Shown here: positions 35,276 through 45,831 of the stretch, one piece after another
Position numbering within the stretch: position 1 is the stretch's first letter
How the letters are laid out: each line of letters begins with the position of its first letter
The notes under the pieces: generated by a model
Told to the model about the DNA's origin: nothing
The model's input: only the letters and a program-made list of their open reading frames with translations
The model's database searches: none
Program-made: the position numbers and the translations under genes
Assembly (NCBI RefSeq): GCF_001723175.1
Contig: NC_064651.1
Location: 1,240,001 to 1,304,000, forward strand
DNA: 64,000 nucleotides
Reading direction: 5' to 3'
From: Penicillium oxalicum
Taxonomy: Eukaryota > Ascomycota > Eurotiomycetes > Eurotiales > Aspergillaceae

Positions 35276-36116
35276 ATGTTGGCATGGGTATATCCAGTTC
35301 GTCTAATTCAAGCCGTGTTTGCGCTCGCAACCATTGGCTTGACTGCATACAGTGCGTGTCTCCCCACCCAAGTCACCTGTCAATTGGTTTTCTATCTACC
35401 CGGCCATCTTGCCACTGCTTCGATTGATTGCCGTGGAATTGCCAATCCTCAAATCAATTTTCCCATACCACATCCAGCCCAAGAAACTAGGTCGAACCAC
35501 TGCTAACCATGCTCATTTACCGCGGTAGTCATCGCATCCCTATACGATGAATGGTCCGTCTCCAACGTGATTTACTACATGCTCTTCAATGGCTGCTGGA
35601 CCCTCGCCATTGCTGTGCCCTACCTGGGTCTGGCCCCAATTTGGCTTCCGCGCTTCTCGCATGAATTCGCCATTCCCGCCATGGAGTTTGTCACCATGGC
35701 CCTGTGGCTGAGTGGATGGATTGCTCTGGCGGCGTTAATCCCCAAGCCTAGCCTCTGCAACTACGCCAGTTGTCACGCCGTGCAGGCGACTATCGTTGTT
35801 GCGGCCGTTGAATGGTGAGTGGTTGCCCTCCCCCTCCCCTTCGTTTTCTTTTTCGAATCACTCTATATCACCATCTATTATGTACAATCATATGACGGAG
35901 GTGAGGGGGATGATAACCTACTCCATCAGTGATTTTCCTTTTCTTCGTGATCTTCTTTCGAAGCAATGAAATATTAACAACTATCAACCCCATAGGGCCT
36001 TATTCGCGTTCACTAATGTCTACGCATTCATCGATGTTGCCAATTCTCGTCGAAACCGCCACCATCACGAGCAGCAGCCCGCTGTGTCCCAAGTGACTCC
36101 TGGCGAGACCGCTTGA
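35276..36116 (+). CDS. MARVEL-domain-like four-helix membrane protein
   Basis: Three exons (35276-35351, 35529-35814, 35996-36116) encode 160 residues; introns are 177 and 181 nt, longer than most here. Four hydrophobic helices are visible: VRLIQAVFALATIGLTAYS, YYMLFNGCWTLAIAVPYLGL, FVTMALWLSGWIALAALI and HAVQATIVVAAVEWALFAF. The first helix opens with the aromatic/Arg pattern usual in fungal MARVEL proteins, and a Cys pair (LCNYASC) lies before the last helix. The tail is short and polar with a His cluster. MARVEL proteins act in membrane apposition and traffic; a specific role cannot be given. Exon joins keep frame and rebuild EWALFAFTNVYAFID, which supports the model. Confidence 0.8.
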
Positions 36117-36880
36117 TTGAGGGATACATCCGCGTCAGCACCGCCAGTGTTGTGTTGTCTGACGTCAATGTGAGATCGATGGCTTGTGATCTGCATTCAG
36201 GGAATACACATGAGTACATACATGCAGGCAGTGCCTTGACGTTGGTACTGCAGATCATACTCAGTTCGCTTACATCAATGACAGCGGCATCTATTCACTG
36301 GTAGCCTGACCCCGACCCGGAAATTGGGGTTTGTGGGGGAGGGGGGAGCCGAGTGACCGTTCGAATGGACGCCGCTAGATATACAAGCTGGGGGTGTCAT
36401 GTTTATTATGCTATGGTATGAGCAAGGGCACCTTCCGATGGAGTCGGAACTCGGAGTGAGGGGCTTATGAGCTCGGTGGAACTTTCTTAAATTTAATGAC
36501 TTATTTTAATGCATTCAGAGATTCAATCTGCTGATTCTTCAATATTCATCGCATTTGGAGAATACGGATGAGTTGCCTGCAAATATTGATGGTTTTGGCG
36601 AGAGAATCCTACCAGAACAGATCCCGTTTTTTTTTTCATTTTTTCATTAAATTCAATTTCTTCGACTACAGCCCTGTCAACTAAACATTCATGACTCTTG
36701 TACATGTATCATATAGTCACCATTCGGGAAAATACTGTTTTCTCGAGTATCCCCACGACTATCAAAAATTGGAATTTGACCATTCCTCAATAATCACCAG
36801 GCAGAGCTGTCTCAACGAAACTCAAACTCATCATTCATCAAAAGTGCCCCACATGAAATTCATTATGCTATAATACAGCT
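36117..36880. other. intergenic between convergent MARVEL-like gene and MAPK
   Basis: Both neighbouring genes end in this AT-rich region. No ORF, RNA gene or repeat was recognised. Confidence 0.4.
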
Positions 36881-38598
36881 TCAACTCAAATCCATCCCAT
36901 CGTACGGTCCACTCATCTGGTAGAAATCGCCAGTTTTCCCATGATTTCCCGCCGACTGCTCATGATAGCCCAGAATTTCAGAGTACATGATCTCTTTCCA
37001 GGAGTCTACCGAGAGATCTGCCTCGAGGACGGACCAGTCAAAGGATAAGGGGGCCACGGGCTCGTCGTCCGGGTCATGATAGGAAGCCAAGTATGGGGCT
37101 TCTAGCGCCTTGGCGGCGGAGATCCGTTCTTGTGGATCATACTGGAGAAGTCTGTCCAAGAGAGCCGTGGCTTTGGTCGGGACAAAGAAAAGGGGAAGGA
37201 GTTAGCGGAAGATCATGGTAACGATCGTAATTGATGGATATGGACAAACCTTTCTTATTGTCGTCGGGAAGAATAGAGTCGAATGATTTCCGGGGCCGTT
37301 CGGGAAGTGATTCGATGAATTTCAAGGTCTTTTATCCGTTGGCGGGTTAGAGAAAGGAGCGACTTGTTCACATATATGGCACCTATGTTCTCAAAAGGGA
37401 AGGAGGGGAAAAGGTGAGGGCGGAGCGCTTACGTTAAAACTCGAGATATTCTTAACCACATGCTCTGGTGGACTACCCAGGACCTGGGTGATGACACAGA
37501 ATTGATCGACGTGGTTCTTCCCCGGGAAAAGAGGCTTGCCCGTCAACATTTCAGCAAAGATGCATCCGACACTCCAAATGTCTACTTTCTCGTCATATTG
37601 TCTCCAGGTGAGCATGATCTCGGGGGCGCGGTAGAATCGAGTGGCCACATAGCCGGTCATATCCTTTTCTTGCATACGGGCCAAGCCAAAGTCGCAAATT
37701 TTGAGATCGCAGTTTTCATTGACGAGAATATTGCCTGGTTTGAGATCGCGATGGACCACGCCGGCGGAATGGACATATTTGAGGCCACGCTGAGCGTTGT
37801 GGAAAGAATCTTTAGTTAGTGACCTGATCGCAGTTGCTGGGCCGGTCAAGATACAGAGTGGATGATTCAAATACCATGATTTGATATAAAAAGTATTCTG
37901 TGAATTGGTTATCCAATTTTTTGGTATTTAGCAAAGTATGTAGATCTGTCGCCATGAGATCGGTGACCAAGTAACTGGTAGACATGACAGAATTGTCCCG
38001 TCAGCATGTGACCTTGAAAGGTATGCCAAATAGATCGACTCACATTTCTTCTGCCGGAGAGATAAAAATGTCTTTCAGGTGAATGATCTGGTTCGAGGGG
38101 GTTCAGCGACTTGTTCTCTCTCGCGCAGGCGCATACTTTTTTGCGCCAGCGCCATTCATTTGTTCATTTATCTGGCAAAAATGACTGACATTTTCATGTT
38201 GAAGGTTTTTCAACAGTTTGATCTCACGATACATGTGCTTTGCGACATTGGCGGTCTTGAAGGGCTCCGGGAGCTTTTTTACCGCCACCGTCTGGTGACC
38301 AATTTGATCTCGAGCGGAGCTTGGGACGGGGAATTCGGTTAGCAATGTGATGTATGAGAGACATGAATATGGATTGATGATTGACTTACCACACCAGCCC
38401 AGTTACTCCCATACCTACTGGCTGGATCTGTTGGTACCTAATTGAAAAGTGAGCAAACATGGCCTACAGACTCGACCTCGGTCGTCATCGTGAAAGAAGT
38501 GATTACCTCTCGGTTGTCTCAAAGAGAGTGCCCATAATTTCTTTCTTCTGAAAATGAGCGAGGCCCCGTGAGGTAGCCGGGGAGTGATCCATAGACAT
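36881..38598 (-). CDS. Hog1-type (p38-like) MAP kinase, divergent
   Basis: Eight exons (38507-38598, 38390-38437, 38190-38319, 38044-38087, 37875-37974, 37433-37789, 37250-37328, 36881-37170) encode 379 residues. The glycine loop is [12 protein letters not shown], the catalytic Lys is in QTVAVKKL, the catalytic loop is [19 protein letters not shown] is in [11 protein letters not shown], the activation loop carries TGY ([18 protein letters not shown]), and the CD-like tail reads [23 protein letters not shown] plus the DEPVA...DW tail identify the Hog1/SakA/MpkC class, which signals osmotic and oxidative stress. Compared with typical Hog1, the loop (VT for AF), activation segment and MAPK insert are diverged, suggesting an MpkC-like or further paralogue. 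In-frame ATGs at 38604 and 38592 are alternative starts. Confidence 0.88.
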
Positions 38599-40206
38599 AA
38601 TCATGATGTGTTTTGGTGAGACACGAGGGTTGAAATGATGGAGATATTAAGGTGGTGATGTCGAGAATTAAAAGAAGATAGAGTAGGCAAACATTAATTC
38701 AAACTGAGTTCCAGGGATTTTCAACCACTTGAGAAGGAACAAAACAAGCGCGTGGGGGAAAAGGTGTTTGATTAAATAGATACCCAGTCTGACCACAACA
38801 CAACACGATGCAAGTGTGAAGAATTCAGGACCGAATTGGAGAGGCTGAGTTTTCCGCCACAATCTAGTGCAAGGTGCGGATAGTAAAGTAGTACTCAACG
38901 TCAAAGATCATAGGATGTTGAAGTCACTCGCAATGATGGAGGTACACCTCCCCCACAACAGGTACGTAAATCCTATTAGATGGATATTACTGAGCGTCTT
39001 TCACCTCCCGTCGTACATCATGACTTTCCGTGTCGCGTCAACTCGAACCCTCCAAAGTCGGGACCAGCTGACCGGATACACGCCAGTGATTGGACGGGTT
39101 CGCCATACTACAGAAGATTATTATTTCATGACCCGAGCTGCCTCAGTCCGGTACCGTGATGTACCTCTTTTGACTTTTTCTTCCCGTCCTGGTTACCTTT
39201 TTTGTTCTTTTTTTCTTCTTTTTCTTTTTGAGCGATTCAATGTTCTCCGTTCCCCGTACCGAGTGGCAAGGCTGGACATGCGCTCGTTGAAAAAAAGTCG
39301 CCGACTCGCTGAATGGCCAATACTGTCGGCAAGGTGGAGCCCAGGACACTTTGACTGCGTCGAGGTCTCGTTTGCGTCAAGTTCTCTCCACCAGGACATT
39401 CTCATTCCGCGTCAGATTTTTTAAATGAACTCATCATCATCAATATCCCCCCAAGATACGTTCCATTGAAGATATGGCACGGTCTTACCATACAAACTAA
39501 CTTCTCTAAGTCGGTCTATCGGGTCTCATTCTGAGAAGCGCACAAACGTCAAGCAGGGCCGAGGTTGCGATTGGCTGTGCGAAGGGTGGGGGAGGAGCGG
39601 TTGCAGCGTCAAACTTGAGTATCCACTGGGTGGTCCAAAGATGGAAAATGTTTCCGGTGGGCCGCGTATGATTCTCAAGCAGACGCCTCCCCGTTGGCTG
39701 CTAAAGCACAGCTTAATCATTGGCCGGCAGTTTTGCCCAGCAAACATGCTTCTCTCCACCAGCACTGCTGTTGATCCTACGGTTGCTGAATTCACCAGTC
39801 ATAGTCCACCACTCTGAGTAATCCATGCGCAGAAGGATTGATAGTCCAGAGTCACACTCACAGATCGACCCTCGGGGTCGGAACCAGGATAAGTTTCCAT
39901 CAATGGAAGGCTATTGATACCCCACCTGACCATTCCACCTTCTGCCGCCTCGATGTAACTGATACTTGAGGGGCTAGAGTAAGTAAATAGTAGTACTGCG
40001 TTCATGTTTCCACGGATTCTTTTCATGTGCCTTTTATACACTGTTCAACCGTGTCTGATCTCCACTCTTGACCTCGGATCTGTGCACTTCAGCCGCGAGT
40101 CCCTCGAGACTATCTGGACTGCTCGTCAATCGTCCCTCGATGCAATGGGGGCTCCTCTCTCTCCTAGGTAGCTTGGTACACGGGACTCGGTGACTAGTCC
40201 TCCTAC

Positions 40207-40229
40207 GGTAAGTACTAGTAGTACTTACC
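40207..40229. repeat. 23-bp perfect palindrome (11-bp arms, 1-nt centre)
   Basis: Arms GGTAAGTACTA (40207-40217) and TAGTACTTACC (40219-40229) are exact reverse complements around a single G. It lies mid-way between the MAPK and bZIP genes, alongside another nested inverted repeat. Confidence 0.9.
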
Positions 40230-40293
40230 AAATGTTAGAAGGGACGACCACACTGAGCCACAATGGTAGTGGTACATGTCTACATAGTTCTAG

Positions 40294-40330
40294 CCTACGA
40301 ACGCCTAAACGTAGTACTACTGTTCGTAGG
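40294..40330. repeat. nested inverted repeat with internal GTAGTACTAC palindrome
   Basis: CCTACGAAC (40294-40302) pairs exactly with GTTCGTAGG (40322-40330). The 19-nt loop contains the perfect 10-bp palindrome GTAGTACTAC at 40311-40320. Function unknown. Confidence 0.85.
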
Positions 40331-41062
40331 TACCAAAGCAGTACTAATGTACCAAGTACCGCGAAACCCACTTTGTCAGCGGATATCCCGCAGCGGGACA
40401 CGCGAAGCCCTTACATCATCGCCGAAGCTAAGTAACTACCAACACTATTAAATGTCTAATCTTATACCCGCATGGGTGTTACAAGGACCGGTAGGAATAA
40501 TACCTTCTCCCTGCAGCACCGCGTAGCGCAAGTCATCATCGGTATCCAGTCACGAGCTCAGACGGGCCGTTTGCATGATGTCGGTGGATTGCCAAGCCCG
40601 ATATGACACCTCAGCCACAACCATTATCAGTGGACGATCCCTTCCCGCTGATTGGAAGGCACTTTTCTCCGCGGAGATGGATCAGTTCACCCGGCCAAGA
40701 ATGGAACCGCGGGAGTTGTGGAACTGCTCTTGGAGGGGGCTCTTTGAACTTTCCAGGGCCTGGAGAATTAAAACGTCCTTGATGGAGGGAGAAGTTGCGG
40801 ATGCGGTGCTGAATGGATGAGGGATTGTGGGAATGGAATGTTTCCTATTATGAGGTCGCGCCGCGACTCTACTATGCTATCAGTGAATGTGGTCTCCTCA
40901 TCGAGAATGAAGATGGGAAAGCATGAACAATTGAAACATCCTTGTAATGATGAAAGTTCCTGCTTCATGCAACTGAGGATGGAGAAAAGGTAAGAGAACA
41001 AAAAGAAAAAGTAAGATATTCTCGTCCCCCCCTGATGATGTGCATCCGGTGCCAAAGGAGAC

Positions 41063-41099
41063 AGGAAGGAGAGAGAGAGAGAGAAGAGAAGGAGGAAAG
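41063..41099. repeat. homopurine/homopyrimidine tract with GA repeat
   Basis: A 37-nt run of only A and G on the plus strand, including a (GA)n core. It lies about 160 nt downstream of the minus-strand bZIP stop, so it would be a polypyrimidine tract in that transcript's 3' UTR. Confidence 0.8.
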
Positions 41100-41257
41100 T
41101 ATACAATGGAACAAAAGAGGGAGCAAGAAAAAAACAGAACCCAGGAAGGCACAAATAGAGATAGAAGACGCCATTGAAGAAATTTCATAATCATCATTCG
41201 TCAAAGAATCATGTACCATCCTGAAGGGGACAGGAGAGCATGTGTACATCAGATGAA

Positions 41258-42001
41258 TTACTCCAAAATGTTCACCAGGTTGTCAAACATGACGTCTGAA
41301 AGACCCGGCTCATGACTCGTATCGCAGGAAAGAGGAGGAACCGACTTGCTGGGGAGTTTGTCATGCTCCACTGCCTCGAAGAGGGCCCCGTCGAGCTTGG
41401 TCTTGGTGGTGAAGACGGGCGAGACACTTGCAGCTGAGCTGGGACTCTTGCTCAAGACCTGTTCCGTCATCATGGCCAATTGGTGATTGATGTGCGGATT
41501 GTCACATTGAGCGTGTTCGAAGATCATGTTTTTGAGATACCACAGCTCATCCTTCAACAGTCCCACTTCGGAGAGTAGCGCATCACGCTTGCGGGTCTCT
41601 GTGTGGAGAATGCTTTCCATTCGGGCATGTTCTTTTTTCTTCTTCAGTCGACACTTGTTGGCGGAGATTCGATTGCGTTCCAGGTGCTTGGCCCTCTCGG
41701 GGCTGATATTCTCGTTGGTGGTGGTGGAAGAGGAAGAGTGAGATGAGACTCGACGAGTCCGGCGCACAGGTTGTGGACGCACGCCGGCGTGTTTCTCGCG
41801 GTCTAATGGATCATGTGGTAGGTAGGATTCTTTTTGGAGGGACTGGTTGGGGGATTGGGAGTAGAGATTTTGATCGGAAGGAGGCGTCAAGACCGAAAGC
41901 CATGGGAGCTCTGCTGGGTTGATCGACTGTTCCGCAATGGACAAGTTGGGTAGATTGTTGAAAGTGTTGCCAGCGCTGGAGCCGAACATCAAGGTGGCCA
42001 T
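41258..42001 (-). CDS. bZIP transcription factor, ATF/CREB type
   Basis: A single exon from ATG 42001 encodes 247 residues. The basic region at about 105-125 reads KHLERNRISANKCRLKKKKE, matching the NxxAxxxCR pattern of ATF/CREB proteins with Ser at one Ala position. A leucine-zipper-like heptad region follows (LHTETRKRDALLSEVGLLKD, then ELWYLKNMIFEHA). The N-terminal third is Ser/Pro-rich with basic VRRTRRVSSHSSSST before the bZIP. The C-terminal segment is acidic and ends VMFDNLVNILE. ATF-type bZIPs such as Aspergillus AtfA/AtfB and yeast Atf1 respond to Hog1/Sty1-type MAPKs, and a Hog1-type kinase is the next gene. It is shorter than AtfA and could be AtfB-like; the exact orthologue is not assigned. 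Confidence 0.85.
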   Translation of the reverse strand: MATLMFGSSAGNTFNNLPNLSIAEQSINPAELPWLSVLTPPSDQNLYSQSPNQSLQKESYLPHDPLDREKHAGVRPQPVRRTRRVSSHSSSSTTTNENISPERAKHLERNRISANKCRLKKKKEHARMESILHTETRKRDALLSEVGLLKDELWYLKNMIFEHAQCDNPHINHQLAMMTEQVLSKSPSSAASVSPVFTTKTKLDGALFEAVEHDKLPSKSVPPLSCDTSHEPGLSDVMFDNLVNILE

Positions 42002-44366
42002 GGCTTGAAGGATTTCAAATCGGTGAAATCAATTGACTTTGTCTGCGCGCAGTCTCAAATAGGATGCTCTCGATGGTCTCTTGGCCGTTGGGAAGACAAA
42101 GGAGGAGTCACGGTGAGAGATACGTCAACGATTCGGGACAGAATTTTTGAGAGTCAATTCCTTAGCTTAAGGTCGGAGATGGAGCTTCTAAATAGTTGTC
42201 TTTCCATCCACACGGTACAGGACAAGATTGCCGCTCCATGGATATGGGGATGAGGGGGGTCAGTTGGTGGGAGGAGCATTGCACCGCCAGTGTGGTAAAT
42301 GACGATAGAAGATGACCAAGGCACACCCTCTTTGGGTGGAATTATGACAGCTGAAACGCAAATCATCCCAACCTCGCACCATATCAAATGTCCAAATCAA
42401 GGTCTCGCCACAGTGAACGAGCGGATGCTATACCCGTCTGAGACGGTCCAGCCAGTCACGACCCGGTCTCGACCCCTTCTCCAAGACCCCTGGTCTCGGC
42501 TTGCACTGCAACAGTCAAGACCTGATTGGTGGAGTACAGAAGCGATGCCAATGACAAGAGAAGGCAATCTGGTGAACTTCAGTCTCCACACTCCAAAAGT
42601 TCAGTGACGGACTCGTCAACCGTCCATGAGAGAATCCACAACCCTATAACCCGAGCACCAATCATAGTCCGCGAGCTACTTCGTTGAAGTCACCTTCCAC
42701 TTACGAACCCCCACTTGATTCAAAGTACTCCTCGATCGTCAAGTACGAGAGTGGTACGAATGTAGTCTGTCCTACTGTGTGTCCGACCATGAGCCAGTAA
42801 TGACTCTCACGACGCAATCTGACTCTACTCTCATCGGACTCCATTCACACTGCCATGAGATGGGTACATCGGTGGATGGAACCCAGTTTTCTGGGCATGG
42901 GGACACTACGTTTGGTCGACCGTCAGCTTCAGGCCTCAAGAACGCGGCTCTGGAACCCGATGGTCATGTGCCTTCTCTTGCCTCCAAAACGGCGAGACTC
43001 TCCGACTGATTGGAGGACCTTCTGGGCTTCGCGCAGAGAAAGTTACCGTGCCTGGAAAACGGTCGGGCTCCAAGAATTTGCGTTTGGAATCCTGCGGTGC
43101 ACCCGCAAGATCAGAAGATCAAAGCATCGAATATGGGTGCCGTGGAAGATGATCTTATGATCATCGAGCAATTGCACCATGCACCATGCACCCATTCAAG
43201 GCCCATTTGCCCAACAAGCCGCGATTCTGACGATTCTTCTTGGTTGATCGATAAGGAAGCTCGCCTGCACTGCACGTTAATTCTGCCGTTGGTTCTATCA
43301 TAGACTGGATTCGTGCTCGATCTTTGGTCTCGTGGGAAACCCTCGATCTCTAATTTACAGCATGGGAACCAGCAATAAGCCATGAAGCCCTTTCAGAACT
43401 ATGGATCGGAGCGCAAATCAGAATCTCCTGACATGGTTCACCTCCTGCAAAACTGAGTGGAGGAAGATGGGTAAGAAAGACCACGTGAGGCTGACGGACC
43501 GTGATGACTCTTTCACTCTTTCATAAAACCTTGCGGGGTGGAAAATGCAAATCTGTCTCGCCAAGAGATCAGTCAACAGCACCCCTCCCATACAAGGCAA
43601 AGCTTGAATCGAAAGACCAAACCAGGAAAGGGCAAAAAAAAAACAACGGGAACAACAACACGGGTCTATGACTGGGTTGATCAACTTGCCAGGGCTCAAA
43701 TTTGCAGAGCCACCAGAATCACACGCCCGGAACGTTCAAAGCGGCCATAGTCAATCGCAACCGCATTTCGCCAAGACTTTCGACTCACTGCGCCCGAGCT
43801 ATTCAGAGCGAGGCGGAGTTGCTAATTCCCGGCCTGTTCTTGGGGGCGACAAGAAGGGTGCAAGCACCAGTCAGCATGTCAAATTCTGAATCGTGACTGT
43901 GGCATAGCCCACGAGAAAGCCACCCCCGCGTCAGGCCAACAATCAGGCCAAGCCAATCTGTCCTATAGGCTTCACTGTCCTCGGCTCAGCGACCACGCGG
44001 GAGCCACGGACAGCACGGAGCCAAGCGGCCAAGACACGCCCCGGCGGAGCATCACACTTGTAGGACGCTGGGTTGAAGGACCTTACGCACAACGATCGCA
44101 ATTTGGCCCCCGGTTTTCTTCACATGGGGCGCCTGACGCATCAAGGTTGGGCAAGATGCAAAACATAGCCCTTGGAGGCGATGCCGACACACTGAATACA
44201 AAAGGCCCCGATGCATCTCAAAAATCGACCCCAGTTTCCTCGCCGCCAGATCAGATTTGGCACCCTTGAACACCGAGTTCTTTGTGAGCATTGTCCTCTG
44301 AAATCGGGGGATTGAAGCTGCCGATACGCATACTCACCGTGGCCGAAGACGCTGCATGCCACAGAG
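42002..44366. promoter_or_regulatory. long divergent upstream region (2.4 kb) bZIP / orphan membrane protein
   Basis: Separates two divergent start codons. Short ORFs (for example 42299-42607 and 43010-43303) lack recognisable domains and look like chance frames. No RNA gene, transposon or long repeat was recognised. The length is unusual next to the 0.3-1.1 kb spacing common elsewhere in the window and would fit a complex regulatory region. Confidence 0.45.
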
Positions 44367-45556
44367 ATGGACGATCAACATTTGGTGTCTCGAAGAAGCT
44401 CGACCGGCGACTGGCAGGAGAAGGAGGAACGGGTATTCTATGGTATCTCTATAGCCGCGAGCCTCATTCAACTATTCGTATTTATGGGCCTCATCGTTGC
44501 GATATGGCACCGAAAAGGACAATCGGTCGAGAAAGGTCTGATCCTTCGCAAGTATCTCCTGAGCTCGTCCATCGCCTACCTCCTGTGAGTGCATCGCATC
44601 ATCGATCCACCCTGCCTGCCCGAACAAGGCGATACCTTCTTCATATCGCGTGTCCGCTCTTACTTTTTAATGGGATTCCCCGATGCTTATATGAAACCCC
44701 CTCCAGTTCCGGCATATTGAGCGTGATCGTCGGCTCTATGGCAGCTGCTCCATCACCTTACTCTGAGATATACATTTTCCCCGCTATGGTCCAGTGGTTC
44801 TTCTACTTGCTCGCATTGTGCATGACATTCTATATCCTCTTTCGACTGGCCCAGCTCTTTCAACAGCGGTCCATGGGTGGATCCTCGCGCAAATTAGGCA
44901 GGATGCACATGTTCAGCCTTGCTGTGGTTGTTCTAGCGAGCTTGTTGGAGTGGATCTTCTACGTTGTGTATATTTGTCAGGGCCAACGAATCTTTAGCCA
45001 CCGAATTTTTTACGATACCTACCACTGGAGTGGATGTGTCCGCCAGCTTGTGCATTGGCTTGCGTCACTTCAGGTTCTTATTCAGGCGATTTTTGCAACA
45101 GTCCGATCATACAAGATGGATCGCCAAGTCTCGGTATGTTCAGCTATGGTCCTTGAACGTTTTGCAATGTTTAGACTTCGATATGCTGACTGAGCCCGCT
45201 CTCGGTCTTCTCATTCCCAGCGGTCCGCCACTCTATTCCTGATCTCGAGCACCGCATTCTTTGCGATCAATGTGTTTTGGTCAGTAATTTTCATCGACTG
45301 GAGCATTGTCCACTGGCTTCGCAACGAGCTGCCACACAATGTATACCCGATAAAATTGTTTGCTGCGGTCTTTGAACCTGTGTGCACAGTCATTGCCTAC
45401 GTCTGCCTCTTGAAGTGCTGCTCGCAGCTCGTCCTGTACAAGGCCTTTAATTCCCACCACAGTGACACGGGGCTGGTTTTTGGTCACTTGGGGTCAAGGG
45501 ATGATCAGCCCTACTTGAGTGTTTTGCATCATGCGCCACACACAACGCAGCTTTAA
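44367..45556 (+). CDS. orphan membrane protein with about seven transmembrane helices
   Basis: Three exons (44367-44584, 44707-45133, 45221-45556) encode 326 residues; introns are 122 and 87 nt. About seven hydrophobic helices are visible: ISIAASLIQLFVFMGLIVAI, SSSIAYLLSGILSVIVGSMA (across intron 1), VQWFFYLLALCMTFYILFRL, FSLAVVVLASLLEWIFYVVY, LVHWLASLQVLIQAIFATV, TLFLISSTAFFAINVFWSVI and FAAVFEPVCTVIAYVCLL. The N-terminus is polar and the C-terminus soluble. This topology suits a receptor-like or transporter-like fungal protein, but I do not recognise the family. An AATAAA 43 nt past the stop is a plausible poly(A) signal. Frame continuity at both joins supports the model. Confidence 0.75.
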
Positions 45557-45598
45557 TTCCAGCGGGCTCGCAGGCTCTTGAAGAATGACCTGTATCTC

Positions 45599-45604
45599 AA
45601 TAAA
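45599..45604 (+). promoter_or_regulatory. candidate poly(A) signal AATAAA
   Basis: Lies 43 nt after the stop codon of the seven-helix membrane protein gene. Confidence 0.5.
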
Positions 45605-45831
45605 GACAGGTAGGCTCTTCATTCCCCCGAGCGACCTGGGATCGGGGCCCGTCTATCTGCTCTGATTATCAGGAAGATGAAGGGACGGATTCGCTGAGAA
45701 TGCGAGCAAAGCACCCCCGGGGATGCAGCACTCAGTGTCTGGCTTTTTTTTTTCCATTTCTATAGAGCGCATTTGATATTTTATATTTATGAATGTACAG
45801 AAGTTGACGTAGTATTGGACAGAATGTGAAT

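Larger units (their letters stand above)
38605..41257. other. long intergenic region (2.65 kb) between MAPK and bZIP genes
   Basis: Upstream of the MAPK and downstream of the bZIP gene, both on the minus strand. It contains a cluster of GTAC-centred inverted repeats at 40207-40330 and a 37-nt homopurine run at 41063-41099. A 185-codon open frame at 38867-39424 has no ATG at its start and no recognisable domain. No transposon features were seen. Confidence 0.45.

Noticed and set aside
38867..39424. 185-codon open frame upstream of the MAPK
   Set aside because: It starts without ATG, has no recognisable motif and contains poly-pyrimidine-encoded Phe/Leu runs typical of chance frames.
40768..41249. 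Hydrophobic-looking minus-strand ORFs downstream of the bZIP gene
   Set aside because: Their Ser/Leu/Phe-rich translations come from the homopurine/homopyrimidine tract, in all frames alike.
42299..43303. Several 75-100 codon frames in the bZIP upstream region
   Set aside because: They overlap in different frames, lack recognisable domains and have no supporting splice structure.
44291..45193. 300-codon unspliced frame across the seven-helix gene
   Set aside because: It mixes frames; the spliced three-exon model gives continuous membrane helices and proper junctions, whereas this frame reads through intron 1.
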